A DNA stretch of 64,000 nt from Saccharococcus thermophilus (GCF_011761475.1 NZ_JAASRS010000001.1:124001-188000); one strand, 5' to 3'. Counted from the first letter of the stretch, positions 20,482-34,490 are shown. The notes: generated from the sequence alone by a model not told the origin. Numbers and translations: made by a program.

Positions 20482-20596
20482 TGTCTAGCTCCGGCTCCTA
20501 GCCCCTTGGGTCGCTTCAGACCTGCTGTGGCGGCGACAGCCTCCTCGCAGGTCTTCCAGCGCCCATCGGGGCTAAGCAGTCGCCTCCGCTTTTCGT
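20482..20596. repeat. 115-bp GC-rich palindromic repeat, copy B (23S-5S spacer)
   Basis: Begins TGTCTAGCTCCGGCTCC and ends CGCCTCCGCTTTTCG. It is exactly as long as copy A but differs in its stems: TAGCCCC pairs with GGGGCTA and GACCTGC with GCAGGTC, whereas copy A uses other complementary pairs. The boundaries and central AGCCTCCTC segment are shared. With copy A it lengthens the 23S-5S spacer to about 359 nt. Confidence 0.85.
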
Positions 20597-20607
20597 GCGC
20601 TTTTCTT

Positions 20608-25363
<4,756 letters not shown>

Positions 25364-25475
25364 GTTGATTGGCTTATTCTCAAGCTTCGGCGTCAACACC
25401 GCAAGATGTCGCTCGCCTTCGCTTTTCTTTGTGGACGCTTCGTTTTGTTCAGTTTTCAAGGAACATGCCTAAATG

Positions 25476-25548
25476 TGGAGCCTATCGGGATCGAACCGAT
25501 GACCTCCTGCGTGCAAAGCAGGCGCTCTCCCAGCTGAGCTAAGGCCCC
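25476..25548 (-). tRNA. tRNA-Ala (TGC)
   Basis: 73-nt cloverleaf, anticodon loop TTTGCAC, GGTTCGATCC-type T arm region; CCA is not encoded. Last tRNA of the cluster before 16S. Confidence 0.95.
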
Positions 25549-25561
25549 ATATTCACTAAAA

Positions 25562-25635
25562 TCGGGAAGACAGGATTCGAACCTGCGACCCCATGGTCCC
25601 AAACCATGTGCTCTACCAAGCTGAGCTACTTCCCG
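25562..25635 (-). tRNA. tRNA-Pro (TGG)
   Basis: 74-nt cloverleaf with acceptor CGGGAAG/CTTCCCG, anticodon TGG in CATGGTTTGGGACCATG; CCA is not encoded. Confidence 0.95.
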
Positions 25636-25638
25636 CTA

Positions 25639-25715
25639 TGGCGCGCTCGAGAGGATTCGAACCCCTAACCTTCTGATCCGTAGTCAGATGCTCTATCCAA
25701 TTGAGCTACGAGCGC
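25639..25715 (-). tRNA. tRNA-Arg (ACG)
   Basis: 77 nt with encoded CCA, acceptor GCGCTCG/CGAGCGC, anticodon loop CTACGGA giving ACG (read as ICG after deamination). Confidence 0.95.
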
Positions 25716-25718
25716 ACG

Positions 25719-25804
25719 TGCCGAGGGCCGGACTCGAACCGGCACGGTAGTTACCTACCCCAGGATTTTAAGTCCTGTGCGTCTGCCAATTCCGCCACCC
25801 CGGC
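25719..25804 (-). tRNA. tRNA-Leu (TAA)
   Basis: 86-nt class II tRNA with long variable arm, anticodon stem-loop AGGACTTAAAATCCT, acceptor GCCGGGG; CCA is not encoded. Confidence 0.95.
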
Positions 25805-25810
25805 GAATGA

Positions 25811-25885
25811 TGGAGCGGAAGACGGGACTCGAACCCGCGACCCCCACCTTGGCAAGGTGGTGTTCTACCACTGAACTACTTCCGC
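25811..25885 (-). tRNA. tRNA-Gly (GCC)
   Basis: 75 nt with encoded CCA, acceptor GCGGAAG/CTTCCGC, anticodon GCC within CCACCTTGCCAAGGTGG. Confidence 0.95.
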
Positions 25886-25899
25886 ATGCAACTTATGTA

Positions 25900-25984
25900 T
25901 GCGGGTGAAGGGACTCGAACCCCCACGCCCGTAAAGGGCACTAGACCCTGAATCTAGCGCGTCTGCCAATTCCGCCACACCCGC
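25900..25984 (-). tRNA. tRNA-Leu (CAG)
   Basis: 85-nt class II tRNA; anticodon loop TTCAGGG inside CTAGATTCAGGGTCTAG gives CAG; acceptor GCGGGTG; CCA is not encoded. Confidence 0.93.
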
Positions 25985-25988
25985 AAAA

Positions 25989-26064
25989 TGGTGAGCCATG
26001 GAGGACTCGAACCTCCGACCCTCTGATTAAAAGTCAGATGCTCTACCTACTGAGCTAATGGCTC
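25989..26064 (-). tRNA. tRNA-Lys (TTT)
   Basis: 76 nt with encoded CCA, acceptor GAGCCAT/ATGGCTC, anticodon TTT in CTGACTTTTAATCAG. Its 5' 25 nt (acceptor strand and D arm) are the source of the fragments repeated in the array upstream. Confidence 0.96.
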
Positions 26065-26482
26065 ATGTAATGAAGACACTCATTGTTTTTCGATGCCTCT
26101 TCCTCTACCAGCAAATTCGAAGATGTAGGATGCGTCGAGGCAACTCGGAGCAGATTCATGGAAGCTTAGGCTCGTTGCTCTACCTGCTGAGCTAATGGCT
26201 CATGTAATGAAGACACTCGTTGTTTTTTCGTTGCCTCTTCCTCTACCAGCGAATTCAAAGATGTTGGATGCGTCGAGGCAACTCGGAGCAGATTCATAGA
26301 AGCTTAGGCTCGTTGCTCCCCTACTGAGCTAATGGCTCATCTGCAATCAAGATACTCAGTATTCCGATGTCCCTTGCTCTTCTAGTCGATTCAATGACGC
26401 GGGATGTGTCGGGACAACTCGTAGTGAATTCACGGATGTTTAGCTCGTTACTTCTCACCAAGCTAATGTTTTTTACTAGAAA
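26065..26482 (-). repeat. Tandem array of ~137-nt units carrying 5' tRNA-Lys halves
   Basis: The 418-nt gap between tRNA-Lys and tRNA-Val holds three tandem units with period 137-138 and then about 135 nt. In transcription order each unit has a linker of about 112 nt followed by a copy of the 5' end of tRNA-Lys (near 26177-26202 and 26315-26339, and a decayed one near 26451-26468; the last unit ends in the intact tRNA). Units 1 and 2 (nearest the intact tRNA) are nearly identical and the third is more diverged. The linker can form a stem (TGCCTC with GAGGCA) that in unit 3 is TGTCCC with GGGACA, two compensatory changes. B. subtilis has tRNA-Thr in this place; I find no tRNA-Thr remnant. Confidence 0.85.
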
Positions 26483-26558
26483 TGGTGGAGGATGACGGGA
26501 TCGAACCGCCGACCCCTTGCTTGTAAGGCAAGTGCTCTCCCAGCTGAGCTAATCCTCC
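26483..26558 (-). tRNA. tRNA-Val (TAC)
   Basis: 76 nt with encoded CCA, acceptor GGAGGAT/ATCCTCC, anticodon TAC in CTTGCCTTACAAGCAAG. First tRNA of the cluster, 11 nt after the upstream 5S gene. Confidence 0.96.
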
Positions 26559-26569
26559 ATATAAACTTG

Positions 26570-26685
<116 letters not shown>

Positions 26686-26704
26686 CAAGTGATAGACAAG
26701 TTTT

Positions 26705-26732
26705 ATTATAGTTCAACCGATAGCATTGTCAA
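26705..26732 (-). promoter_or_regulatory. Promoter P3 directly upstream of the orphan 5S
   Basis: Perfect TTGACA, 16-nt spacer and perfect TATAAT on the minus strand, with the -10 element 19 nt from the mature 5S 5' end. The spacing and distance match the promoter inside the 23S-5S spacer. Confidence 0.78.
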
Positions 26733-26888
26733 GAACTATTTTATTTCGCCAATTTTCGTTAAAATTCGCTTTTCGCTGTTCACGAAAGCAAAATCTTCTC
26801 TCGGTTTATAGTCCTTTTCTTTAAGTGCTTCTTATGTATTGAATTCGCCTTTGATTCAAGGTCATCCGTCTTTCAAAGCGACTTTAAT

Positions 26889-26917
26889 AATATATCATCT
26901 AAAAATCTTATTGTCAA
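26889..26917 (-). promoter_or_regulatory. rRNA operon promoter P2
   Basis: TTGACA, 17-nt spacer, TATATT, followed by AAAGTCGCTTT, a block also found after P1. Tandem promoters with this repeated downstream block are usual for Bacillaceae rrn operons. The about 140 nt between P2 and P3 is AT-rich leader with no gene. Confidence 0.72.
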
Positions 26918-26958
26918 CTTTTTATTCCTTTTTCTTTTTCTGAAAGCGACTTTTTTAT

Positions 26959-26986
26959 TTTATAATAATTTATATTTAAAAGTCAA
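26959..26986 (-). promoter_or_regulatory. rRNA operon promoter P1
   Basis: TTGACT, 16-nt spacer, TATAAA on the minus strand, followed by AAAGTCGCTTTCAG. Located 75 nt upstream of P2. Confidence 0.68.
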
Positions 26987-27003
26987 CTATTCTTAAAATA
27001 TTT

Positions 27004-27029
27004 CCCCTATGGGCAAAACCCCATAGGGG
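27004..27029 (-). terminator. Hairpin after lysS
   Basis: Ten-base-pair stem CCCCTATGGG with CCCATAGGGG and a six-base loop directly after the lysS stop. The following AAATATTTT is a poor T-tract, so termination efficiency is uncertain. Confidence 0.65.
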
Positions 27030-27040
27030 AAGAGAATATC

Positions 27041-28528
<1,488 letters not shown>

Positions 28529-28558
28529 TCATTCACTCCATTTAACAAGTTTTTTTAT

Positions 28559-28586
28559 GAAAAATACTGCCAGCGAAGGCTGGCAG
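28559..28586 (-). terminator. Terminator between dusB and lysS
   Basis: CTGCCAGC-CTTC-GCTGGCAG with a stable tetraloop followed by TATTTTT on the minus strand. It ends the folate/pab-dusB transcript. Confidence 0.88.
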
Positions 28587-28614
28587 TCATCACTGCGATC
28601 ATTTCATTCGTTTC

Positions 28615-29616
28615 TTATACAGCCTGTGCATCTGTTTCCGATCTGTTTTCCACTTCTTCGACAAAATGAAGCAGTAGCGTTTCAAGTTGTTCGCGAGTTT
28701 CGCATTCGTTAATCGCGTTGCGGATTTTTGCCGCACCGCGCACTCCTTTTAAATACCATGCCGCATGTTTGCGCATTTCCTTGACGGCAATATGTTCCCC
28801 TTTTAACGCAATTAAACGGTCTAAATGCAAAAGGCATACATCAACCTTTTCTCTTGCCGTTGGTTCTGGAATTAGCTCTCCTGTTTCTAGATAGCGAACA
28901 GTACGGTAGATGACCCATGGATTCCCGAGGGCCGCGCGGCCAATCATTACTCCGTCAACCCCTGTTTCCTCCAACATCCGTTTTGCATCTTGCGGGGTTT
29001 TTACGTCGCCGTTTCCGATCACAGGGATGTTGACCGCTTCTTTTACTTGTTTAATGATATTCCAATCTGCTTTGCCTTCGTACATCTGCACTCTTGTTCG
29101 TCCATGGACTGCGACTGCTTTACCGCCAGCCCGTTCGACTGCTTGGGCATTCTCTACCGCATAAATATGATTTTCATCCCAACCGATCCGCATTTTTACG
29201 GTTACTGGCTTTTCCACCGCGTCTACAATAGCGGCAACCACATCATAAATTTTATTTGGATCTAAAAGCCATTTCGCCCCCGCATCACATTTCGTAATTT
29301 TCGGGACAGGGCATCCCATATTAATGTCAATGATATCGGCATTCGTGTTTTTGTCGACAAATTTGGCCGCTTTGACAAGCGTTTCTTTTTCCCCGCCAAA
29401 AATTTGCAGGCTTAACGGCTTTTCTCGCTCGTCAATATATAACATTTCTAACGTCTTTTCATTATTGTAGACAATTCCTTTATCGCTTACCATTTCCGCA
29501 CAAACAAGCCCTGCACCGAATTCTTTCACCGTAAGGCGAAATGCGGAATTGCACACTCCGGCCATTGGCGCAAGAACGACACGGTTTTTAATTTCTACAT
29601 CGCCGATTTTAAACAT
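28615..29616 (-). CDS. dusB: tRNA-dihydrouridine synthase DusB
   Basis: Flavin-dependent reductase that forms dihydrouridine in tRNA D-loops (YacF in B. subtilis). The 333 residues fold as a TIM barrel: VVLAPMAGVCNSAFR near 13, DINMGCPVPKITKCDAGAKW with the catalytic Cys near residue 100, VHGRTRVQMYEGKADW near 170 and VMIGRAALGNPW near 225; the C-terminus is helical. It follows yazB by 16 nt, continuing the folate operon. Confidence 0.95.
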   Translation of the reverse strand: MFKIGDVEIKNRVVLAPMAGVCNSAFRLTVKEFGAGLVCAEMVSDKGIVYNNEKTLEMLYIDEREKPLSLQIFGGEKETLVKAAKFVDKNTNADIIDINMGCPVPKITKCDAGAKWLLDPNKIYDVVAAIVDAVEKPVTVKMRIGWDENHIYAVENAQAVERAGGKAVAVHGRTRVQMYEGKADWNIIKQVKEAVNIPVIGNGDVKTPQDAKRMLEETGVDGVMIGRAALGNPWVIYRTVRYLETGELIPEPTAREKVDVCLLHLDRLIALKGEHIAVKEMRKHAAWYLKGVRGAAKIRNAINECETREQLETLLLHFVEEVENRSETDAQAV

Positions 29617-29632
29617 CGGTTTACCTCCTTTC

Positions 29633-29848
29633 CTATTCTTCTAACTGCGGCGGAGCTAGCTCCTTTACAGATATATTTAACCGTTCGGCAATTTGTTGGA
29701 TTAATTGCTCCGACGGAAAGCGATTTCCTCGTTCAATTTCCCCCAGTATCGATACGGAAATCCCCAGTTCCTTTGCTAACCTTTCTTGTGTAAATCCTTT
29801 TAGCTTTCGAAAAGCGCGAATACGTCTTCCCCATTTTTCTGCTTCCAT
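29633..29848 (-). CDS. yazB: Small XRE-type helix-turn-helix protein YazB
   Basis: A 71-residue single-domain Cro/C1-type DNA-binding protein. The helix-turn-helix is at about residues 18-55 (FTQERLAKELGISVSILGEI), followed by a short C-terminal tail. Its 5' end overlaps the folK 3' end by 49 nt in another frame. It is a conserved member of the folate operon in Bacillaceae; its target is unknown to me. Confidence 0.85.
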   Translation of the reverse strand: MEAEKWGRRIRAFRKLKGFTQERLAKELGISVSILGEIERGNRFPSEQLIQQIAERLNISVKELAPPQLEE

Positions 29849-30327
29849 ACATGAACTCCTTCTCTATCAGGTAGTTGATCTATGAGGTCTTCCAAGCATT
29901 GGGAAACATTTGGGATATGAATATGATGATTTAATTCCAATAACGGAATCATCACAAACGCACGTTCCGTCATACGCGGGTGTGGAATGATAAGCTGCTC
30001 TGTTTCAATATTTTCATGATTATATAGTAAAATGTCAAGGTCTAACGTTCGTGGTCCCCAGCGTATTTCCCTCTTTCTTCCAAATCTTTGTTCGATTTTT
30101 TGCGTCACCTCAAGCAATGCAAAAGGAGAAAGGACAGTAGTAATTTTGATAACCATATTTAAAAACTTATCTTGGTTGATGTAACCGACTGGCTCTGTCT
30201 CGTAAATAGACGAGGTAGCAATGACAGAAATTTGCTCATGGCTGTCCAATGCCTTGACTGCTTCTCGCAAATAATATAGGCGGTTACCAATATTAGACCC
30301 TAACGCAATATACGCACAATTTTCCAT
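29800..30327 (-). CDS. folK: 6-hydroxymethyl-7,8-dihydropterin pyrophosphokinase
   Basis: FolK activates hydroxymethyldihydropterin with ATP before condensation with pABA by FolP. The 175 residues show AYIALGSNIGNR at the N-terminus, the EQRFGRKREIRWGPRTLDLDILLY segment near 88-110 with the two metal-binding aspartates, and IPHPRMTERAFV near 120. The start ATG directly follows the folB stop (TAAATG). Confidence 0.96.
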   Translation of the reverse strand: MENCAYIALGSNIGNRLYYLREAVKALDSHEQISVIATSSIYETEPVGYINQDKFLNMVIKITTVLSPFALLEVTQKIEQRFGRKREIRWGPRTLDLDILLYNHENIETEQLIIPHPRMTERAFVMIPLLELNHHIHIPNVSQCLEDLIDQLPDREGVHVWKQKNGEDVFALFES

Positions 30328-30687
30328 TTAACGACCCCTTACAATTTCTACTGCTACGGATTCATAATGGCCTGGAATAGGCGGATTTGGTTTGGTGACT
30401 TTCACCGTACAGCGAATAACGGCTGGGAAAGAAGACAAAATTCCCCCAGCGATCGTCTCTGCTACTGCTTCAATCAGCGCGAACTTTTTTTTCTCAACAA
30501 TATGGCGGCAAATATTGTACACTTCCGCGTAATTAATCGTATCTTCTAACCGATCGCTCTTTCCAGCTTTTTGTAAATTCGTTTCTAGGGTGACATCGAC
30601 GATAAAGCGTTGTCCAAGCATATTTTCTTCCGGAAGAACGCCGTGATACCCATAAAACTCCATACGTTGAAGATAAATTTTATCGAT
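30328..30687 (-). CDS. folB: 7,8-dihydroneopterin aldolase (start codon non-canonical)
   Basis: FolB cleaves dihydroneopterin to 6-hydroxymethyldihydropterin. The conserved N-terminus DKIYLQRMEFYGYHGVLPEEN is encoded, but the codon at the family's initiator position (30687-30685) is ATC. No ATG, GTG or TTG lies between the ribosome-binding site GGAGGG and the ATG at 30663, which would remove eight residues of the first beta strand and has no ribosome-binding site. I therefore annotate from the ATC as a provisional start (119 residues, family length about 120); the ATT three codons on is another option. Conserved residues E22 and K-rich C-terminal segment (KVTKPNPPIPGHYESVAVEI) are present. 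Confidence 0.8.
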   Translation of the reverse strand: MDKIYLQRMEFYGYHGVLPEENMLGQRFIVDVTLETNLQKAGKSDRLEDTINYAEVYNICRHIVEKKKFALIEAVAETIAGGILSSFPAVIRCTVKVTKPNPPIPGHYESVAVEIVRGR

Positions 30688-31534
30688 CGCCCTCCACCCC
30701 TTTTCCTAACATCGCATCCATCATTTTCGCCATTCGCGCAATCGGCAATACATCATGCACGCGCACGATATGAGCGCCCTTCGCAATACCAAGGCATACC
30801 GTTGCTCCTGTTCCTTCGACCCGCTCATCAACTGGCAAGTCCAACACATGTCCAATAAACCGCTTGCGGGACGTTCCAAGCAGCAGTGGGTATCCGAGCC
30901 GGGTAAATTCGTCTAAACGGCGCATGACTTCTAGGTTATGTTCAAATGTTTTCGCAAATCCGATACCTGGATCTAAAATAATGTTTTCATCCTTCACACC
31001 CGCACGTTTTACGATCGCAACGCTTTCCATCAAATCTGCGATCATATCGGAAATTAAGTCTTGATACTCTAAATGATGACGGTTATGCATTAAAATAATC
31101 GGAACATCGTAGGAAGCGGCGACTTCCGCCATTTTTGCATCCGCTTTGGCTCCCCATACATCGTTAATGATATGGGCCCCCGCTTCAATGGCCTGTTTGG
31201 CGACTTCCGCTTTATACGTATCAATAGAAATCGGAACCTTCACTTCTTTCGCAATAGCCTTTACGACTGGAATGACGCGGCGCAATTCTTCTTCCAACGA
31301 TACTTTTTCCGCCCCCGGACGAGTCGACTCACCGCCGATATCAATGATATCGGCCCCGTCTGCCACCAGCCGTTTGGCGTGCTCGACAGCGCGGTCAACA
31401 TCATAAAACCGTCCACCGTCAGAAAAAGAATCAGGTGTGACGTTGACGATTCCCATGATCATTGTTTTTTTACGTAAATCTAACTCATAATCCCCGCAAC
31501 GCAGTACAAGAGAAGTTGCACTTGCCACGTTCAT
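30680..31534 (-). CDS. folP: Dihydropteroate synthase
   Basis: FolP joins pABA to the pterin and is the sulfonamide target. The 284-residue product starting MNVASATSLVL at 31534 overlaps the pabC stop as ATGA; a longer frame exists but family length (285 in B. subtilis Sul) favours this start. Motifs: IMGIVNVTPDSFSDGGRF near 29-46, IDIGGESTRPGA near 80, DVWGAK near 130, LLLGTSRKRFIG near 230. The stop overlaps the folB start region by a few bases. Confidence 0.96.
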   Translation of the reverse strand: MNVASATSLVLRCGDYELDLRKKTMIMGIVNVTPDSFSDGGRFYDVDRAVEHAKRLVADGADIIDIGGESTRPGAEKVSLEEELRRVIPVVKAIAKEVKVPISIDTYKAEVAKQAIEAGAHIINDVWGAKADAKMAEVAASYDVPIILMHNRHHLEYQDLISDMIADLMESVAIVKRAGVKDENIILDPGIGFAKTFEHNLEVMRRLDEFTRLGYPLLLGTSRKRFIGHVLDLPVDERVEGTGATVCLGIAKGAHIVRVHDVLPIARMAKMMDAMLGKGVEGDR

Positions 31535-32409
31535 TGGTCCCCAATCCTTTCTGTCAATTCTTGTCTTGTCCATAAAAAAGGCGTAAAACGTTTATAATGT
31601 TTCTGCAGTAATGACGTAATGATCCCATCGGCGCCTGGATAGGCGCGGTCCCCGATTTGATAAATCGGAACAATTTCCTGAATCGAATTGGTCACAAAGA
31701 TTTCATCGGCTTGCTTTAGATGCGTTAGTGGATAAAACCCTTCCTCATAAGCGATGTTTAGCGCCCTCAACATCGCAAGCACAAACTGTCTTGTGACGCC
31801 ATTTAGAATTCCTGTACGAATTGCCGGAGTGTATACCGTCTCGTTTTTCACCCAAAAAATGTTCGAAACGATTCCCTCGGCGACATATCCTTGTTCATTC
31901 AAAAACATTCCTTCTGCATCCGTACGGCTGCCAATTTCCCGTTTCCCGATCATATTGTTGAGATAATGGTGCGATTTTAACCGTTCGGTTCCCTCCGGGG
32001 TATTTCGTCTCGCTTTTAAAATGATTCCTACTTTTCCTTTCGTAAAGGATGGGGCAGACAAAGGCTTCATATACATAATAATCGTCGGTGCATCGTAAGC
32101 ATCCGTTTGCAAACCAATATCGCCAATGCCTGCGGAAACATTCAAGCGAACATAGGCATTTCTTAACCCGTTCACTTCTAATAATCGATAAAGTATTTCT
32201 TTCACTTCATCGCGAGTAAAAACCTTGGCAATATTCATCTCCTGCAAGCTGCCGTTTAACCGCTCCAAATGGTCATCGAGCAAAAACGGATGGCCATCAT
32301 AAGTGCGAAACGTTTCAAATACGCCAAGCCCGTATAAAAAACCGTGGTCAAATGGAGAAATGCGCGCTTCATTTTTATGGACGATATCTCCATTGATATA
32401 TACGTACAT
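31531..32409 (-). CDS. pabC: 4-amino-4-deoxychorismate lyase
   Basis: PLP enzyme of fold type IV that releases pABA and pyruvate from aminodeoxychorismate. The 292 residues include FDHGFLYGLGVFETFRTYDG near 19-38, the catalytic lysine region RLKSHHYLNNMIGKREI near 145-160 and GYVAEGIVSNIFWVK near 175-189. Starts three bases after the pabA stop and overlaps folP by 4 nt. Confidence 0.93.
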   Translation of the reverse strand: MYVYINGDIVHKNEARISPFDHGFLYGLGVFETFRTYDGHPFLLDDHLERLNGSLQEMNIAKVFTRDEVKEILYRLLEVNGLRNAYVRLNVSAGIGDIGLQTDAYDAPTIIMYMKPLSAPSFTKGKVGIILKARRNTPEGTERLKSHHYLNNMIGKREIGSRTDAEGMFLNEQGYVAEGIVSNIFWVKNETVYTPAIRTGILNGVTRQFVLAMLRALNIAYEEGFYPLTHLKQADEIFVTNSIQEIVPIYQIGDRAYPGADGIITSLLQKHYKRFTPFLWTRQELTERIGDQ

Positions 32410-32412
32410 GTA

Positions 32413-32991
32413 CTATCGAACCCTTTTATATGTTTCTATAAAGTTTTTCAACAACTGCATTCCGTGACTGGTCATAATCGACTCTGGGTGAAACTGCACT
32501 CCTTCCACTGGCAGCGTCTTGTGGCGGATCGCCATGATTTCGTTTTCTTCTGTCCACGCGGAAATTTCGAAGCAATCCGGCAACGTTTCTTTTTCAACAA
32601 TAAGGGAATGGTAGCGAGTAGCGGTAAACGGACTAGGAATGCCGCTAAAAATCGTTTTTCCATCGTGAAATACTTGTGACGTCTTGCCGTGCATTAAACG
32701 GTCGGCGCGAACGATTTTTCCGCCAAATACTTGCGCGATCGCTTGATGGCCAAGACAGACGCCAAAAATCGGAATTTTCCCAGCGAAATATGCGATCGCT
32801 TCGAGGCTGATGCCAGCTTCGTTTGGTGTGCAAGGTCCGGGCGAAATCATGAGGAAATCTGGATTTAACTTCTCTATTTCTTTAATGGTCACTTCGTCAT
32901 TTCGTTTCACGATCAACTCTTCACCTAGCACGCCTAAATATTGCACTAAGTTATATGTAAAGGAATCATAATTATCAATCATGATAATCAT
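32413..32991 (-). CDS. pabA: Glutamine amidotransferase subunit PabA/TrpG
   Basis: Provides ammonia to PabB for pABA synthesis and, in B. subtilis, also to TrpE (amphibolic). The 192 residues have the class I triad: nucleophile Cys in [11 protein letters not shown] near 79, and the His and Glu of [11 protein letters not shown] near 168-172; [14 protein letters not shown] is at the N-terminus. It starts six bases after pabB behind GAGGTGA. Confidence 0.96.
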   Translation of the reverse strand: MIIMIDNYDSFTYNLVQYLGVLGEELIVKRNDEVTIKEIEKLNPDFLMISPGPCTPNEAGISLEAIAYFAGKIPIFGVCLGHQAIAQVFGGKIVRADRLMHGKTSQVFHDGKTIFSGIPSPFTATRYHSLIVEKETLPDCFEISAWTEENEIMAIRHKTLPVEGVQFHPESIMTSHGMQLLKNFIETYKRVR

Positions 32992-32997
32992 TCTATC

Positions 32998-34419
32998 TCA
33001 CCTCATGCTCTGATATAGTTTCTCTGCTTCGCTCAGCTCTTTCGCTTTCCAAAGGGCTGCCGCCTTTTTCAAGCATTCCTCATATTCATATTCCGGATGC
33101 GAATCAATGACAATTCCAGCTCCTGCTTGCACATGGGCCATGCCGTCTTTCGCGATCATCGTGCGAATCGCAATGTTAAATTCCATATCTCCATTAAATC
33201 CGATCCATCCGATCGAACCGGTATACACCCCCCGCCGTACCGGCTCGAGTTCTTCGATAATTTCCATCGTTCGCACTTTTGGTGCGCCAGTAATGGTGCC
33301 GCCAGGAAACATGGCCTGGATAACATCAAACGCATCTTTTCCTTGTTGCAGTTTTCCAGATACATGCGAAACGATATGCATCACATGAGAGTATCGTTCA
33401 ATCGTCATCCACTCATCCACTTTCACCGTGCCGTATTGACATACGCGTCCCAAATCATTGCGCTCTAAATCGACGAGCATGGCATGTTCAGCGATTTCCT
33501 TTTCATTGGCAAGCAACTTTTGCGCGATCCGTTCGTCTTCTTCTTTTGTTTTCCCGCGTGAACGCGTTCCGGCAATCGGTCTTGTGCTAATGTCATTTCC
33601 CCGTTTTTTGACAAGCAATTCGGGCGAACCGCTAACGATTTGAAACTCTGGGAAATGAATATACGCCATATACGGAGATGGATTGATGGCGCGAAGCTGC
33701 TCGTAAATATGAAACGGATGCACCAATAGCGGCTTTGACTGGCGCACCGATAAATTGACTTGAAATACATCGCCTTGGGCGATATATTGCTGCACTCGGC
33801 AAACGGCTTGCACAAATTCCTCTTTTGTCATCGAAACCGAGGGATCGGCTTTTTTAGCTTGAAATGGCCAGCAAATGTCTTCTTTCTTTTCCTGCAGCCA
33901 ACACATCTCATAAAAGGAGAGGCGCCGATCTGCTTCTAATTCTTCTCCGTCCCTATAATGAACAATCATATGCAGCAGCTGCTTTTGATGGTCGTATACA
34001 AATACATCGTCAAAAATGAAAAAATACATATACGGAAGCTGCAAGTCGTCTTTGGCATAAGACGGGATTCTTTCAATATACCGCATACCATCATAGCTGA
34101 TATAACCGATCACCCCGCCCTGAAAAGGGACGCCGTCATCAGCGGCGGAAAGAGAAACACCGGCAAACCATTGCTTCAACAATAATAGCGGGTTGCCTTC
34201 ATACCGTTTTCTTTCCCCATGATAAACAATATGGAGCTGATTTTCCGTCGCGCGAATGATGCCATTGGGGGCGAATCCGATGATGCTATACCGTCCGCCT
34301 TGACCGCTTTCTAACAAAACGTGATATGGCTGTTCATGCGCAAGCATCTTATATTGCGCGAACCAGTCTCTGTATGCATAAGAAACCGTTCGCCTTTTCC
34401 TTTTTCGATTTTGTCCCAT
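32998..34419 (-). CDS. pabB: Aminodeoxychorismate synthase component I
   Basis: PabB converts chorismate and ammonia to 4-amino-4-deoxychorismate. The 473 residues match the chorismate-binding family: VNLSVRQSKPL near 240, PSPYMAYIHFPEFQIVSGSPELLVKK near 265-290, RPIAGTRSRGKTKEEDE near 296-312, HAMLVDLERNDLGRVC near 330 and FPGGTITGAPKVRTMEII near 385. First gene of the folate operon. I see no convincing sigmaA promoter in the short gap upstream. Confidence 0.95.
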   Translation of the reverse strand: MGQNRKRKRRTVSYAYRDWFAQYKMLAHEQPYHVLLESGQGGRYSIIGFAPNGIIRATENQLHIVYHGERKRYEGNPLLLLKQWFAGVSLSAADDGVPFQGGVIGYISYDGMRYIERIPSYAKDDLQLPYMYFFIFDDVFVYDHQKQLLHMIVHYRDGEELEADRRLSFYEMCWLQEKKEDICWPFQAKKADPSVSMTKEEFVQAVCRVQQYIAQGDVFQVNLSVRQSKPLLVHPFHIYEQLRAINPSPYMAYIHFPEFQIVSGSPELLVKKRGNDISTRPIAGTRSRGKTKEEDERIAQKLLANEKEIAEHAMLVDLERNDLGRVCQYGTVKVDEWMTIERYSHVMHIVSHVSGKLQQGKDAFDVIQAMFPGGTITGAPKVRTMEIIEELEPVRRGVYTGSIGWIGFNGDMEFNIAIRTMIAKDGMAHVQAGAGIVIDSHPEYEYEECLKKAAALWKAKELSEAEKLYQSMR

Positions 34420-34490
34420 AGCAACATCACTCCTTGCCCTCCACCGCTATATATTCTTATTGTACAACGAGTCAGAAAACATATCATTAT

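Noticed and set aside
26065-26482. CRISPR array interpretation of the tandem repeats
   Set aside because: The period of about 137 nt covers the whole unit and there are no unique spacers; the repeated part is a tRNA fragment.
26065-26482. Additional degenerate tRNA genes in the array
   Set aside because: Only the 5' acceptor strand and D arm recur; anticodon and T arms are missing, so no complete cloverleaf can form.
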